A DNA stretch of 64,000 bases, from NCBI RefSeq assembly GCF_029633865.1, contig NC_079212.1:80506672-80570671 (forward strand), written 5' to 3'. Under the pieces are notes generated by a model. It saw only the letters and a program-made list of their open reading frames with translations. It did not search any database and was not told the origin of the DNA. Below, piece after piece: positions 1 to 10,673 of the stretch (its first letter is position 1; the number at the start of each line of letters is the position of its first letter). Both the position numbers and the translations under genes were made by a program. This stretch comes from Lampris incognitus. Lineage: Eukaryota; Chordata; Actinopteri; Lampriformes; Lampridae.

Positions 1-3000
1 ACAAAGTCTGGCGGCGATGGAGTATCCAATGACGGGAACAGGTCTGAATGAGCTGGGAGCTCTTAGTTGGAACTCTGCACGCCAGCGGCACCGGGCAACG
101 GTCGTTAGCAGCTGGGATTGAGTGGCAGCTGTTTCCGGCAGACCCCTGTGCGTCTGAGCAGCCCTATTTAGGGACCGCACTGCTCACCCCTTTCGGGGAA
201 CGGCCTAGAAAAGGTGGCCCAAAATTGCCCACTCAACACTGCACCTGGGCAGGAAACCACACCTGCCGGGCCATTCCACTATGCAGTCGAAAAACAAACA
301 TTATACCACTAAGATTTGCAGCATGGAACATAAGAACACTCCTGGACATCAGCCATGGTACGGACAGACCTCAACGCAGAACAGCACTTATTGCCAGCGA
401 GCTGAAGCGCTATTGTGTGGATGTGGCGGCACTCAGTGAGACCAGGCTCCTTGAAGAGGGCTTGCTCAACGAAGTAGGAGAGGGCTATACCTTCTTTTGG
501 AAAGGATACCCCCTAGGAGGTCAACACATCCATGGAGTTGGTTTTGCAATTAAGAACAGTCTCTTACCCAAACTCGAAGAAACACCAGTGGGCATTAATG
601 AGCGGCTTATGACTCTCCGTATACCCCTTGCAAAATGTCGATACATCACCTTGATAAGTGCCTATGCTCCAACTTTACCATCTCATGATGAAGAGAAAGA
701 TCGCTTCTACCAGGCACTCGATGATATACTCATCAACATCCCAAGGAGCGACAAAGTCATTTTGCTTGGTGATTTTAATGCCCGAGTTGGGAAGAACATG
801 CAAAATTGGAATGGAGTGATTGGCGCCCACGGCATTGGAAAAGTCAACCTCAATGGCATAAGACTTCTTTGTCTGTGCTCGGAACATGACCTCACCATCA
901 CAAACACCATTTTCCAAGAAAAGAATAAATACAAGGCATCCTGGATGCATCCCAGATCCAAACACTGGCACCTGCTTGATTATGCTATCGTGAGGCGGGT
1001 TGATCTTAAAGACGTGCTCCTTACAAGAGCTATGCGAGGAGCAGACTGCTGGACAGACCACCGTATGAACCTGACAAAAGTCAGAGTACATGTCCGACCC
1101 TTGAGACGCCAATCTGGGCCAAAAAAGAAAACACTCCACTGCGCCAGACTATCCAACAGCGACACCCGAAACACCTTCCGTCGTTCTCTAGCCGACAACT
1201 TAGTTGACATTGAACAGCTGATCAACTCAGAGTCTGGGATGGATGAAAAGTGGACCTCTCTGAGCACCACCCTCTTTGACAATGCAGCCCAATCCATTGG
1301 CTTCAAAACCAAGAAACATCAGGACTGGTTTGATGACAGTGCCGGAACGATCTCCACCCTCCTGGACAACATGCATAAGGCACACAGAGCTGCCCTCAGC
1401 AACCCACTATCCCAACCTCTCAAGAAAAAATGGCAAGACCTCCGCTCTGAGGTCCAAGCAACTCTGCGGAAACTGCAAAATGAGTGGTGGATTTTGAAAG
1501 CCAACGAAATCCAGGCTCATGCAGACAGGAACGACATGCATGGTTTGTGTGATGCAGTTAAGGCCATCTATGGCCCCAGAAACTGCTCCCTGACACCCGT
1601 TAGGTCTGCTGATGGAACAACTCTCATCAAGGATCAGGCCCTGTTAGTGGAGCGGTGGGCCGAGCATTTTAACACCCTGCTCAACCAGCCCACCCCAGTG
1701 GACTCAACTGTACTGGCAGAACTCCCTGAACAGCCTACCTTGCAAGACCTAGACCTCCCACCATCTTTTAAAGAAATCCTACATGCAGTCAAGACCCTGA
1801 AAAACAACAAAACCCCTGGACCTGATAATATTCCAGCTGAAATCCTCAAGGAAGGAGGCTACCTCTGTACGAGGACACTGCATCTCTATATCCTTGAGGT
1901 GTGGAGTCGCGAGTGTGTCCCCCAACAGTGGAAAGATGCCAACATTGTGGCCATTTATAAAAACAAAGGAGACAAATCCATCTGCTCCAACAGTAGGGGT
2001 ATTTCACTGCTGGCCATTGCAGGAAAGGTTCTAGCCAAGATCATGCTCCGCAGACTAACACTCGCAGTAGCCGAACAGGTCATACCAGAGTCACAATGCG
2101 GCTTCCGAAAGGATAGAGGGACCGTTGACATGATCTTTGTGACACGCCAGCTCCAGGAGAAATGTAGAGAACAGCACAAGGATCTATACATAGCATTCAT
2201 AGACCTCTCAAAGGCATTTGATACAGTTAACCGGGCCCTGCTGCGGCAAGTCCTGAAGAAATTTGGATGTCCACCCAAGTTTCTTACCATTCTTGGACAG
2301 TTTCACTCAGGAATGATGGCCCGAGTGGTAGTAGGGAACTGCAGTTCTGAGCCCTTTGGTGTGCAGACTGGAGTCAGACAAGGCTGTGTGCTAGCCCCAG
2401 TCCTGTTCAATATCTTCTTAGTCTCTGTTACAACACTGTTACGAAGGAGGCTGGAGAAGCAGGCTGGAGTGACCATTGACTTCAGGCTCGATGGAAACCT
2501 ATTCAACATCAGGAGGTTTCAGGCAACCACCAAGCTGACCTCTGAGACCATTATTGAGCTACAGTATGCCGACGATTGTGCCCTGGTAGCTCAAACACCA
2601 GAAGCTCTACAAAACACTCTGTCGGCAGTTGTAACTGCATACAGGAGAATGGGACTGATTATTAACATCCAAAAGACAGAGGTAATTTGTCACTTGACTG
2701 CCGGCCTCCCAAACCACCCAACAACCTTCACAGCAGAAGGGCAACAACTGGCCACTATTCCTGCCTTTAAATATCTGGGAAATATGCTATCCGACACCTG
2801 CAAAATAGACAATGAGATTCAGCACCGCCTCAAACAAGCCTCAACATCTTTTGGCCGTCTAAGGAGAAGGATTTTCCAAAACAGCAACCTCAATCTCCAC
2901 ACTAAAGTGCTTGTTTACAGAGCAGTGTGCATCTCCACACTACTCTATGGATGTGAGGCATGGACCATCTACAGCCACCATCTCAGAAGCCTGGAGGCCT

Positions 3001-3553
3001 TCCATGTAAAATGTCTCCAGAGGATCCTCGGCATTACTTGGGAGGACAGAGTGCCACACACAGAGGTGTTGGAGCGGGCAGGCAGCTGCAGCGTGGAGTC
3101 TACCCTAAAACACCATCAACTCAGGTGGCTTGGGCATGTTATCCGCATGCCCAGCGAACGACTCCCACGAAAAGTCCTCTACAGCCAACTACGCCTTGGC
3201 CAACGCACTGCTGGTGGGCAGAAGAAGCGGTTCAAAGACCAAATGAAGACCACACTAAAAAGATGTCAGATCAACCCCTCTTCTTTGGAGGAACTTGCTT
3301 TCTGCCGCACAACCTGGCGCTCTCACATCTCAGAGGGAGTAAAGTACATGGAAAACCAGCGCACACAACACTGTGTAGCAAAGCGTGCGAAGAGGCATGC
3401 TCGCAAAGCTACCCCTACCCCCTCCAGCACCACTTTTACATGCCCGGTCTGCAACCGCAACTGTGCATCCAGGATCGGACTATTCAGCCACCAAAGGACC
3501 CACAAATAGAAGAAGATGGTCATCATCGGGCACGATGGACAACCAGCAAGCAA
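1..3553 (+). mobile_element. RTE-like non-LTR retrotransposon (LINE-A)
   Basis: The element holds one long endonuclease-reverse transcriptase frame (48-3509) and a very short 3' tail with no poly(A). It ends where Tc1 sequence begins (about 3554). A short non-poly(A) tail and a single APE-type endonuclease/RT frame point to RTE-like clades; the clade call is inferred. The 5' end lies at or beyond the left window edge, so completeness of the 5' UTR is unknown. It sits in the intron before the last dnajc14 exon, in the same orientation as the gene, abutting a Tc1 element that stops abruptly at the junction. Confidence 0.85.
48..3509 (+). CDS. LINE endonuclease/reverse transcriptase with C-terminal C2H2 finger
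   Basis: This 1153-residue frame has no stops or frameshifts. An APE-type endonuclease starts near residue 90 (W93-N94, E131 in LSETRL, GDFN 241-244, D337-H338). The reverse transcriptase covers roughly residues 560-880, with the catalytic Asp of FIDLSKAFD at 719 and YADD at 840-843. The last 22 residues form a C-X2-C-X12-H-X3-H zinc finger (C1132, C1135, H1148, H1152). In this family the endonuclease nicks target DNA and the RT copies the element RNA from the nick. The first ATG is at 48, but the conserved part begins near residue 85, so the true start is uncertain. All catalytic motifs I can check are present, so the copy could be young or active; that is inference. Confidence 0.9.
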   Translation: MSWELLVGTLHASGTGQRSLAAGIEWQLFPADPCASEQPYLGTALLTPFGERPRKGGPKLPTQHCTWAGNHTCRAIPLCSRKTNIIPLRFAAWNIRTLLDISHGTDRPQRRTALIASELKRYCVDVAALSETRLLEEGLLNEVGEGYTFFWKGYPLGGQHIHGVGFAIKNSLLPKLEETPVGINERLMTLRIPLAKCRYITLISAYAPTLPSHDEEKDRFYQALDDILINIPRSDKVILLGDFNARVGKNMQNWNGVIGAHGIGKVNLNGIRLLCLCSEHDLTITNTIFQEKNKYKASWMHPRSKHWHLLDYAIVRRVDLKDVLLTRAMRGADCWTDHRMNLTKVRVHVRPLRRQSGPKKKTLHCARLSNSDTRNTFRRSLADNLVDIEQLINSESGMDEKWTSLSTTLFDNAAQSIGFKTKKHQDWFDDSAGTISTLLDNMHKAHRAALSNPLSQPLKKKWQDLRSEVQATLRKLQNEWWILKANEIQAHADRNDMHGLCDAVKAIYGPRNCSLTPVRSADGTTLIKDQALLVERWAEHFNTLLNQPTPVDSTVLAELPEQPTLQDLDLPPSFKEILHAVKTLKNNKTPGPDNIPAEILKEGGYLCTRTLHLYILEVWSRECVPQQWKDANIVAIYKNKGDKSICSNSRGISLLAIAGKVLAKIMLRRLTLAVAEQVIPESQCGFRKDRGTVDMIFVTRQLQEKCREQHKDLYIAFIDLSKAFDTVNRALLRQVLKKFGCPPKFLTILGQFHSGMMARVVVGNCSSEPFGVQTGVRQGCVLAPVLFNIFLVSVTTLLRRRLEKQAGVTIDFRLDGNLFNIRRFQATTKLTSETIIELQYADDCALVAQTPEALQNTLSAVVTAYRRMGLIINIQKTEVICHLTAGLPNHPTTFTAEGQQLATIPAFKYLGNMLSDTCKIDNEIQHRLKQASTSFGRLRRRIFQNSNLNLHTKVLVYRAVCISTLLYGCEAWTIYSHHLRSLEAFHVKCLQRILGITWEDRVPHTEVLERAGSCSVESTLKHHQLRWLGHVIRMPSERLPRKVLYSQLRLGQRTAGGQKKRFKDQMKTTLKRCQINPSSLEELAFCRTTWRSHISEGVKYMENQRTQHCVAKRAKRHARKATPTPSSTTFTCPVCNRNCASRIGLFSHQRTHK

Positions 3554-4230
3554 GGAGCAGGTTTTCATCAAGGATCTCTCTGTACTTTGCTCCATTCATC
3601 TTTCCCTCGACCCTGACTAGTCTTCCTATTCCTGCCGCTGAAAAACATCCCCACAGCATGATGCTGCCACCACCATGCTTCACTGTAGGGATAGTATTAG
3701 CAAGGGGATGAGAGGTGCCTGGTTTCCTCCAGACGTGACGTTTGGCATTCAGGCCAGAGTTCAATCTTGGTTTCATCAGACCAGAGAATCTTGTCTCTCA
3801 TGGTCTGAGAGTCCTTTAGGTGCTTTCTGGCAAATTCCGAGTGGGCTGTCATGTGCCTTTTACTGAGCAGAGGCTTCCGTCTGGCCACTCTACCATAAAG
3901 GCCTGATTGGTGGGGTGCTGCAGAGATGGTTGTCCTTCTGGAAGGTTCTCCCATCTCCACAGAGGAACGCTGGAGCTCTGTCAGAGTGACCATCGGGTTC
4001 TTGGTCACCTCCCTGACCAAGGCCCTTGTCCCCTGATTGCTCAGTTTGGCTGGGCGGCCAGCTGTAGGAAGAGTCCTGGTGGATCCAAACTTCTTCCATT
4101 TACGAATGATGGAGACCACTGTGCTCTTCGGGACCTTCAAAGCTGTAGACATTTTTTTGTACCCTTCCCCAGATCCGTGCCTCGATACAATCCTGTCTCA
4201 GAGGTCCACAGACAATTCCTTTGACTCCAT
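3554..4230 (-). pseudogene. Tc1 transposase fragment (TcA copy 1)
   Basis: The reading begins at an ATG at 4228-4230 (MESKELSVDL...), where a stop replaces the expected Arg codon after about ten residues. The helix-turn-helix region follows in the 4152-3697 frame (STVVSIIRKWKKFGSTR), then the first catalytic Asp in [11 protein letters not shown] frameshift near 3750 moves the reading into the 3776 frame ([25 protein letters not shown]). The second Asp and the Glu of the DDE triad are absent because of the truncation. This cannot encode an active enzyme. Confidence 0.88.
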
Positions 4231-4628
4231 GGCTTGGTTTCTGCTCTGACATGCACTGTCAACAGTGGGACCTTATATAGACAGGTGTTTGCCTTTCCAA
4301 ATCATGTCCGATCAATTGAATTTACTACAGGTGGACTCCAATCAAGATATAGAAACAGCTCAAGGATGATCAGAGGAAACAGGATGAACCTGAGCTCAAT
4401 TTTGAGTGTCATAGCGAAGGGTGTGAATACTTATGTACATGCAATATTTCAGTTTTTATTTTTGATAAATTGGCAAAAATTTCTACAAAACCTTTTTCAC
4501 TTTGTCATTATGGGGTATTGTGTGTAGATTGATGAGAAAGAAAGGAATTTAATCCATTTTGAAATAAGGCTGTAACATAACAAAATGTGGGGAAAGTGAA
4601 GGGGTGTTAATACTTTTCGGATGCACTG
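3554..4628 (-). mobile_element. Truncated Tc1-like element, family TcA, copy 1
   Basis: The right end carries the family's terminal inverted repeat, finishing in ...GGATGCACTG followed by TA (4629-4630). The same TIR occurs at 29255 and 38621. The left part is missing: the sequence switches from LINE-A to the middle of the transposase near 3554, so the second TIR and the transposase C-terminus are gone. The element is antisense to dnajc14 within its intron. Confidence 0.88.
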
Positions 4629-4630
4629 TA

Positions 4631-4875
4631 TGTAATGGATCTTCTGAACCAAACATACATCATCCATTTGGTCTGCAGCATTTGAAAGTACTGCGACCCT
4701 TTATGTGCCTATTACCATACATATTGCCTAGTTATTAACTAGTTAAACGTTGTCAAATGGGGCCGTTGTGTTTACTTTTGCAAATTAATGCTGCAGAGCT
4801 CCACTTGTGAAAAGAAGAATCTCATACTTCAGTCTTCCCACTCTTCTCACTGATCTTATGTCATTTAATTTTCAG
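4631..4875 (+). other. End of dnajc14 intron with splice acceptor
   Basis: Non-repetitive sequence between the Tc1 TIR and the exon. It ends in a pyrimidine-rich stretch and CAG (AG at 4874-4875), a normal 3' splice site. The upstream exon is not in the window. Confidence 0.75.
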
Positions 4876-5176
4876 AACGTCCTCAGAGCAAGCCACAAGT
4901 CAACCCACAAGCAACCCCGCTGATTTGCAGGACTTCCTCAACCGCATCTTCCAGGGAAGGCCTGCCAATGACATGGCTGCCAACGGAGGCTTCTTCCCTT
5001 CAGCCCCACCCCAACATCACCCTCCTGGTGCTGGAGCTAACCCGTTCTCCTGTCCCTCAGCCCAAACAAGTTTTTTCATGCCGGGGGGTCAGAGGTCTGA
5101 GCCCAATGAGTCATGGACTGAAACCGGCAAGCCTCCTCGCAGAAGGAAAAAGGTTCGCAAGCCATTTCAGAGGTGA
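4876..5176 (+). CDS. dnajc14: dnajc14, last coding exon (DnaJ homolog subfamily C member 14)
   Basis: Behind a clear splice acceptor, about 99 codons are open to a TGA at 5174-5176. The exon begins with the last base of a split codon. The peptide contains NPADLQDFLNRIFQG, a Pro/Gly/Ala-rich linker, and ends in the basic tail RRRKKVRKPFQR. I recognise this as the C-terminus of DNAJC14, an ER-membrane J-domain co-chaperone: the vertebrate protein ends in a near-identical LQDFL-RIFQ segment and a K/R-rich PFQR tail. The J domain and membrane segments lie in exons outside the window. It is preceded by a LINE- and Tc1-filled intron and followed by a 3' UTR. Confidence 0.88.
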
Positions 5177-5530
5177 AATCTGTTGGCATCTTGATTCATC
5201 ACCATAGCAAAACAGACAAACAAATAATGGCATTGTTTGTCTCTTGCATGCCTGTGGCCGTGCCAAGATCTGCCCCTTCATGAGTTGAACTCAGGAAGAT
5301 TTGTGTGGGTTGGGTTGCCATTATGAGTCAACATGGCATCAGCCAAAGGAGAGAGAGAGAGAGGAACCATTTACCTGGGAATGGTGTTTTGAATGGGGGG
5401 TTAGGAGGTGGCAGTGATGGTTTTGTGTTGCCCCTCAATTCATGTTTTTGTTGGTCTTGTAGATGACTGTAGCCTTTCCGTTGACCTCTTTCAGAATGCT
5501 GTAATAAAACATTTTCCTGTCTTTCCTGCA
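5177..5530 (+). other. dnajc14: dnajc14 3' UTR (probable)
   Basis: Sequence between the stop codon and a canonical AATAAA at 5503-5508. Cleavage would fall about 15-25 bases later, followed by T/G-rich DNA. The exact cleavage site is inferred. Confidence 0.65.
5503..5508 (+). promoter_or_regulatory. dnajc14: Polyadenylation signal AATAAA
   Basis: AATAAA 327 bases past the dnajc14 stop codon, followed by TTTTCCTGTC and T/G-rich sequence. It is the first such hexamer downstream of the exon. Confidence 0.65.
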
Positions 5531-5998
5531 AAGTCCTGCATTGCATGCAAGATTTATTCACTTGCATTTTATCATTTGTTTTCATAATTGTTTGAATTTG
5601 ATAAGTTGGTTTCACATCAGGTATTAGTTCAGTTTGTAACCTGCAGAGAGAGTAGAGGCCAGTTACAATTCATTCTGACTTGCCACTATCAAAGTATGTC
5701 GTGTTGGGCTGCTTCACTGCTTCAGCATTGCTTCAAATCTCACATTTGTGCTGTGCGTTTAACTTTTGGAACTGCAACTAACCCAACCGATTTCAACATT
5801 TCAAACCGACTACTGCCTAGTCATCTGTTCCAAATCTACAAATACTAGAAGTACAGATGAATGACTGGAGGCAGTATGGTTCTTACTCAGTTTATTGAAA
5901 GAACGCTTCACATAACATAACATTGCAGTGTTTTGCATTACACACATTTAAAGATTGAAAAAGTGCACTTCTCAAGGAAGCAACAATGGTAGATTAGC

Positions 5999-6068
5999 AT
6001 TGTTAGCTTGGCATTGCTAGCTTAGCATTAATAGCTTAGCATTAATAGCTTAGCATTGCTAGCTTAGG
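5999..6068. repeat. 14-bp tandem repeat, five copies
   Basis: Five consecutive copies of ATTAATAGCTTAGC or one- to three-base variants (ATTGTTAGCTTGGC, ATTGCTAGCTTAGC). Confidence 0.9.
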
Positions 6069-6597
6069 TGTGGTGTTGGCTCAGTAGCACACTAACATTA
6101 GCTGATAAGCCAAAAAATGGTGATGGTTAAGTTCATAAACAGAGGCCAAATCATTACTGCCCCTGTTGCCTTCTGGTTAACGGGCAAAGTTGATGTCAGC
6201 AGCTGTTTGCTGTCACTTACGTTACTTGGGTAGAGTCTGTGGAATTTATAATATTTGAATTGTTTGTAGAGATTGCTTTTCATTTACTACAAAATTATTT
6301 CTGTACCCTGACATGGAATTTTGAATTTGAAGCAATAGTAAAATACATTTCTGAAAAGAAGGGACTGGGCGAAGACGTGACTGCTGCCACATCTTTCTGG
6401 ATCTGTTGTGAGTCCAATAGCTGAATGTGTTCACATGTCATGAGAAGCGCTGCTGCTGTAGTACTACCCAGACTGGCCAGTGTTGTGCTTGACAGATCTC
6501 ATGGTCTTCTGGAGAGGTATGTGTAGATAAAATCAAAATCAAGTTGACAATCACAATTATTGATTTTGCCATTAACATTAGAAGGCTGGCTCATATC

Positions 6598-6638
6598 ATA
6601 ATAATAATAATAATAATAATAATAGTAATAATAATAAA
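6598..6638. repeat. (AAT)n microsatellite
   Basis: Simple ATA/AAT run with a single G interruption. Confidence 0.95.
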
Positions 6639-7276
6639 AATTTCTATTTAAATTAGTCTGACAATTCAAATCAGGCCCAGTTAATGGTTATGTGAGCAGT
6701 CCTCCTGGTGGTGTAGAACAGCCCTACAACATGTTTGAACATTAACAGCACTCTACTCAGGCGGAGACCAGGGGGCTGTTATGTGACCTGTCACCCTGGA
6801 ATAATGAATCGGTTCATATGGACAGCTGATGAGGTCTTCTGGGATGTGTTTACCTGGATTATTGAGATGTGAAGCTGTTGCCTTTTAAGAGGGGGAAACT
6901 TGTCTGTGTATAAAAGTCACACGCTAGGGATCCACGCACTGATGGTTTTGAACCCACGGTTCAGGATGTACATTGTACTTGGATCTGCTGGTGTTGTGAA
7001 GGAGGTTTTGCCTGTCCTACAGTGTGGACACCTAGTAAGGTCATTACACGTCGCACAGCACGCCCCATGACTGTCTGCACTGACCTTCAGGAGGTGTGTG
7101 AAGCCACATCCTTACCCACACCCTGTTCTTCTTTCCATTCTGACAGCCTTTAAACGTCCATTTATCTTGAAACTCTTCATGTAGAAGTGAGGGATGATGA
7201 CTGCTGTTGATCCTCTTTCACCCTTCTGCTGGCCTTTATGACTTCACTGTACTGACTTGACAACAGTAAACCATTC

Positions 7277-7280
<4 letters not shown>

Positions 7281-7307
<27 letters not shown>
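7281..7307. repeat. (CA)n microsatellite
   Basis: About 13 CA units, directly upstream of a LINE 3'-tail fragment. Confidence 0.95.
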
Positions 7308-7308
7308 G

Positions 7309-7400
7309 TACACTGCCCAATGACTGCTGGGATAGGCTCCAGCATCCCCGCCACCCTGAGAGCAGGATAAGCGCTTTGGATAATGGATGGATGGATGGAG
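7309..7400 (+). mobile_element. LINE 3'-tail fragment ending in (ATGG)n
   Basis: The segment contains CAATGACTGCTGGGATAGGC, a GATAAGCG motif and a terminal ATGG repeat. It matches a second copy at 17297-17413 in the same arrangement, including a simple-repeat 5' side. This is a very common dispersed fish LINE 3' end; the exact family is not assigned. Confidence 0.6.
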
Positions 7401-7497
7401 ATATATATGTATATATATATATATAGAGAGAGAGAGCGTTTTTTTCTGAAACCGTCAATGGTGTAGTGAATGCTGAACTAATGAGGAGTGGAATATC

Positions 7498-7555
7498 AAC
7501 ATGGATACAGGAAAAAAAGATTTTATTAAAATCTTTTTTTTCCTGTATCCATGTT
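7498..7555. repeat. Near-perfect 58-bp inverted repeat
   Basis: The left arm AACATGGATACAGG + A7 + GATTTTA is mirrored by TAAAATC + T8 + CCTGTATCCATGTT with almost no spacer. The only mismatch seen is one base in the homopolymer. It could extrude as a long hairpin. Confidence 0.9.
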
Positions 7556-7606
7556 ATATATATATTTGTGTGTGTGTGTGTGTGTGTGTGCTTGTGTGTG
7601 TATATA

Positions 7607-7650
<44 letters not shown>

Positions 7651-7670
7651 ACACACACACACACACACAC
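7556..7670. repeat. Compound TG/TA/CA microsatellite
   Basis: Runs of (TG)n, (TA)n and (CA)n in succession, ending at the left side of a Tc1-like element. Confidence 0.95.
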
Positions 7671-8007
7671 GTGTTCGGTGAAAGTATTTGCTCTCTCTGA
7701 TTTCCTGTATTTTTGCAACATTTTTCACATTTGAACGGTTTCAGAGCAACCTGAGTAAACACAAAATAAAGTTTTTAAATGATCATTTCCTTTATTGAAG
7801 GAGAAGTTACCCAACACCATATCACCCATGAGAACAAGTAATCACCCCCTGAGCCCAATACGTGGTTGTGCCACCTTCAGCAGCAACCAGTACAGCCCAA
7901 CACTTGCTGCGTGGGAGGCCGGGCTTCCACGTGGCTGTGCAGGGGTTTTGGCACACTCTTTGCAGAATCACTGTTATTCAGCGACACTGATGTTGTTTTC
8001 AAGCGTC

Positions 8008-8608
8008 ATAGACTCTTTATTGTCCTCTTCCAAGGAAATGTGTTGCCCCAGTCTGTAGAACCTCATAAGCAGATACACACACCTCTGTACATAGCTGAGG
8101 ATCTGTATCAGTGACCAGGTGGAAGCTGTGGCGAACGGGTTGAGGGGCTGCACGGGTCATGTGCAATGGTGTGTGTTCTGTGTGTAATGGCCTCGTTGAG
8201 GTCTGAGAGGTTGGGGGGTGGGGAGGCCAATACTCTTGGAGGCATTGTGTGTGATGAGTATGAGGCAGTTCCTATTGGAGACAGTTAACGTGTTGAAGAA
8301 ATGGGGAACAACGGAGGAGAATTGGTTGGGGTATGCTTCTGTAGAGCAGCAACAGAAAGTGTGTTGAGTTTGCAGATGGCAGAGAGTCTTTCCTGGCAGC
8401 GTTTGTGGATGCAGTGGTGTGTTGTTAAAGTTCCGTATATTGTCCAGGGTGAGTGAAATATTTGAAGCACTCAGCCATCTCAACAGTTTCATTACTGATG
8501 CAGGTGGGGTTGTGGGTGGAATTGTGGGCTGTACTGTCTGTGCTGGAGGTGTTATTAAGTTTTTGTTTTTATAACATTCAGCTTCAGGTACTTGTCCACC
8601 ATTGTGTG
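8008..8608. other. Unclassified insert within Tc1-B
   Basis: Tc1 similarity stops near 8008 (the TTTTCAAGCG side) and resumes near 8609 (the CTAAGGTCCTGCGACAGC side). The intervening 600 bp has no open frame of note, no clear terminal repeats and no obvious target duplication. It could be a fragment of another retroelement. Boundaries are approximate. Confidence 0.45.
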
Positions 8609-9290
8609 AAATGAACTGCTCGTCTAAGGTCCTGCGACAGCATCTTCATGGGATTCAAGTCAGGACTTTGAATAGGACACTCCAAAACCTTAATTTCGTT
8701 TCTTTTGAGCCATTCTGAGGTGGACTTACTCTTGTGTTTTGGGTTATTGTCCTGCTGCATAACCCAATTACGCTTCAGCTTCAGATCACAGACTGATGAC
8801 CAGACATTGTCCTTCAGTATTTTCTGCTAGAGAGCAGAATTCATGGTTCCTTTGGTGATGGCAAGTCTTCCAGGCCCTGAGGCAGCAAAGTGTCCCCACA
8901 CCATCACGCTATGTTTGACTGTTGGTATGACATGCTGTCACATGTTATGACCTTGTGAAGTACTGTGTTTGCTTAATGGCAGACATAACGGGACCCGTGT
9001 CTTGTAAAAAGTTCCACTACTGACTCATCTGTCCACAGAACATTATCTCAAAAGGTTTGGGGTCATTAATGCTTTTTTGCATATGCAAGATGAGCACTAT
9101 AATGTTTCTCTTTGTTAGAAATGGTTTGCGCCTTGCAACTCTCCCATGAATTCCGTTTTTGCCCAGTCTCTTTCTTATTGTCGAATCATGACCGTGCACC
9201 TTAGCTGAGGCTAGTTCTTTAGTTCTTCAGATGTTGTCCTGGGTTTTCTGGTGACTTTCTGGATGAGTCGTCACTGGGCCCTTGTTAGGC
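8609..9290 (-). pseudogene. Tc1 transposase remnant with Glu-to-Lys change
   Basis: Read on the minus strand, fragments in several frames show the Tc1 catalytic core: QQDNNPKHKS for the second Asp and SPDLNPMKMLSQDL, where the catalytic Glu is expected. The codon there is AAG (Lys), so the triad is broken as well as the frame. The 9199-9017 segment (GRVARRKPFLTKRN) belongs to the region before the first Asp. This is a dead copy. Confidence 0.78.
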
Positions 9291-9795
9291 CAGTGTTCTA
9301 AGTTTTCTCTGTTTGGAGACAATGGCTCTCACTGTGCTCCACTGTAGTCCCAGCGCCTTACAAATCACTTCACAACCATTTCCAGACTATGTCCCTACCT
9401 TATTTCTCCCTGAAGGTCTTTTGATGTCAGCATCAGCATGTGGACACCTTGTAGTCTGCTTCCCATTGATGCTAAGGTTCTATGTAAGTCATGTTTGGAT
9501 TCAACAGAGGTGGCAGTAATCAAGCGTGGGTGTTTCTGCTCTAATTCAATCCAATGATCAACTACATTTATTGGTTGATTGAGTAACTAAGGGGCAATTA
9601 CTTCTTCACACAGGGTCAATTGGTGTTGGATACCTCTTTTTCATTAAATAAATAAAAAATAACGGAATTTTGCATTTACTCTGGTCCGCTTCGTCTTATG
9701 TTACATTTTGTATGAAGATCTGGAACACTTAAGTGAGACAAATATGCAAAATAGAGGAAGCCAGGGAGGGGGCAAATACTTTTTTAGGCACTGTA

Positions 9796-9886
9796 TATAC
9801 ACACACAGTGGTGAGGTGTGCGGTAGGAATCATGGATGGGTTCAGGGTGGAGGTGGGATTACATCAAGGATCGGCTCTGAGCCCTT
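9796..9886 (+). mobile_element. LINE-B reverse transcriptase fragment, left of gypsy-1
   Basis: The short piece encodes GIMDGFRVEVGLHQGSALSP, the RT block just before the catalytic loop. It is cut at 9886 by the gypsy-1 5' LTR; the reading resumes at 15915 after the CCCTT target duplication. Confidence 0.8.
9882..9886. repeat. Target-site duplication CCCTT, left copy
   Basis: CCCTT precedes the 5' LTR, and the same five bases follow the 3' LTR at 15915-15919. Confidence 0.9.
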
Positions 9887-10657
9887 TGTTGTGGTTACAC
9901 CGCCCCGAGCTGCCGCTCCGGCACGTTCAAGCCACTCCCCCAGCTCGGACGTGCCGGAAACATCCGAGCGCTCGGCTCGCGCTCTGAGACGAGCGCTGCA
10001 CTGCACCAGGTGTTTGCCATCATCCATCAGGCACACCTGTGGCAATCAGGCAGCCTTCTAGAAGAAGCCTCCCAGAACGTCTCTCAGTGCTTCGACGTAC
10101 TGAACCCTGCGGTAAAGTTCTGACAAGCCCTCCAGCGTTCCTTGCTTTTCTGTTTATTCCCCAGTGTCTTATCTTCGTGTCTCTGTTTCCTCCCAAGACT
10201 CTCCCTCCGCGATTTCCACGGCTCCCCGCGTCTCCCTCGTCCCCAGCGACCTTCACGTTTCTCCCCGGACCTCTCCTGCGATCTCCCCCCTTGTCCCTCT
10301 ACCTGGACCCCTCCTTTCGGACTCGACTTCCCGGATCTCGGACCTGGACTTTCTCGGACAACCCCTCTTGGATCACGGACTGGACTTTCTCGCCAGGTGC
10401 ACGCACATTTCTTCAACACCTCCTGGTCATTTACATACCGCACCACACATTGGCTAAAAACACTCACACATAGTTATACACGCAAACCACGGGACACCAC
10501 ACATAGTTTATTCACACATCCCACTAACAGAACGCCTTTTTTCACCATACATTTCCCTCCCACAATAAAACCCCCCTTTGTAGACTTAGAAGTCATCTCG
10601 TGTCTGTCTGTCTTGGGTTTCGCCACACGGGTCAGGTTCTGGTGCGCGAGCATAACA
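9887..10657 (+). repeat. Gypsy-1 5' LTR
   Basis: Starts TGTTGTGG and ends GCATAACA. It contains AATAAA at 10564-10569. GCTTCGACGT at 10089-10098 is complementary to the sequence just after the LTR, suggesting that R begins near 10089. Open frames inside the LTR on both strands are not genes. Confidence 0.92.
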
Positions 10658-10659
10658 GA

Positions 10660-10669
10660 ACGTCGAAGC
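10660..10669 (+). promoter_or_regulatory. Candidate self-priming primer-binding site of gypsy-1
   Basis: There are only 16 bases between the LTR end and the gag ATG, and no tRNA-type TGG site. ACGTCGAAGC here is the exact reverse complement of GCTTCGACGT inside the LTR (10089-10098). Tf1/sushi-type chromoviruses prime reverse transcription with the folded 5' end of their own RNA, which requires this complementarity. Confidence 0.65.
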
Positions 10670-10673
10670 CATT

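Larger units (their letters stand above)
5531..7280. other. Intergenic DNA without recognisable genes
   Basis: Apart from a 14-bp tandem repeat (5999-6068) and an AAT microsatellite (6598-6638) I see no coding similarity. The open frames are short, AT-rich and lack splice-site context. A TATAAAAG at 6909-6916 has no gene behind it. Confidence 0.5.
7671..9793 (-). mobile_element. Decayed Tc1-like element (Tc1-B)
   Basis: The right end is ...GCAAATACTTTTTTAGGCACTG followed by TA (9794-9795). The left end has the inverse GTGAAAGTATTTGC motif at about 7678. Between them lies antisense Tc1 transposase. About 600 bp (roughly 8008-8608) interrupts the transposase and does not look like Tc1, which explains the 2.1-kb size against about 1.5 kb for a usual element. 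The left boundary is blurred by the CA repeat. Confidence 0.75.

Noticed and set aside
675-1312. Antisense open frames within LINE-A
   Set aside because: Mirror frames of a strongly conserved coding region; no motifs.
6909-6916. TATAAAAG as a core promoter
   Set aside because: No coding exon, transcript feature or element start is visible downstream.
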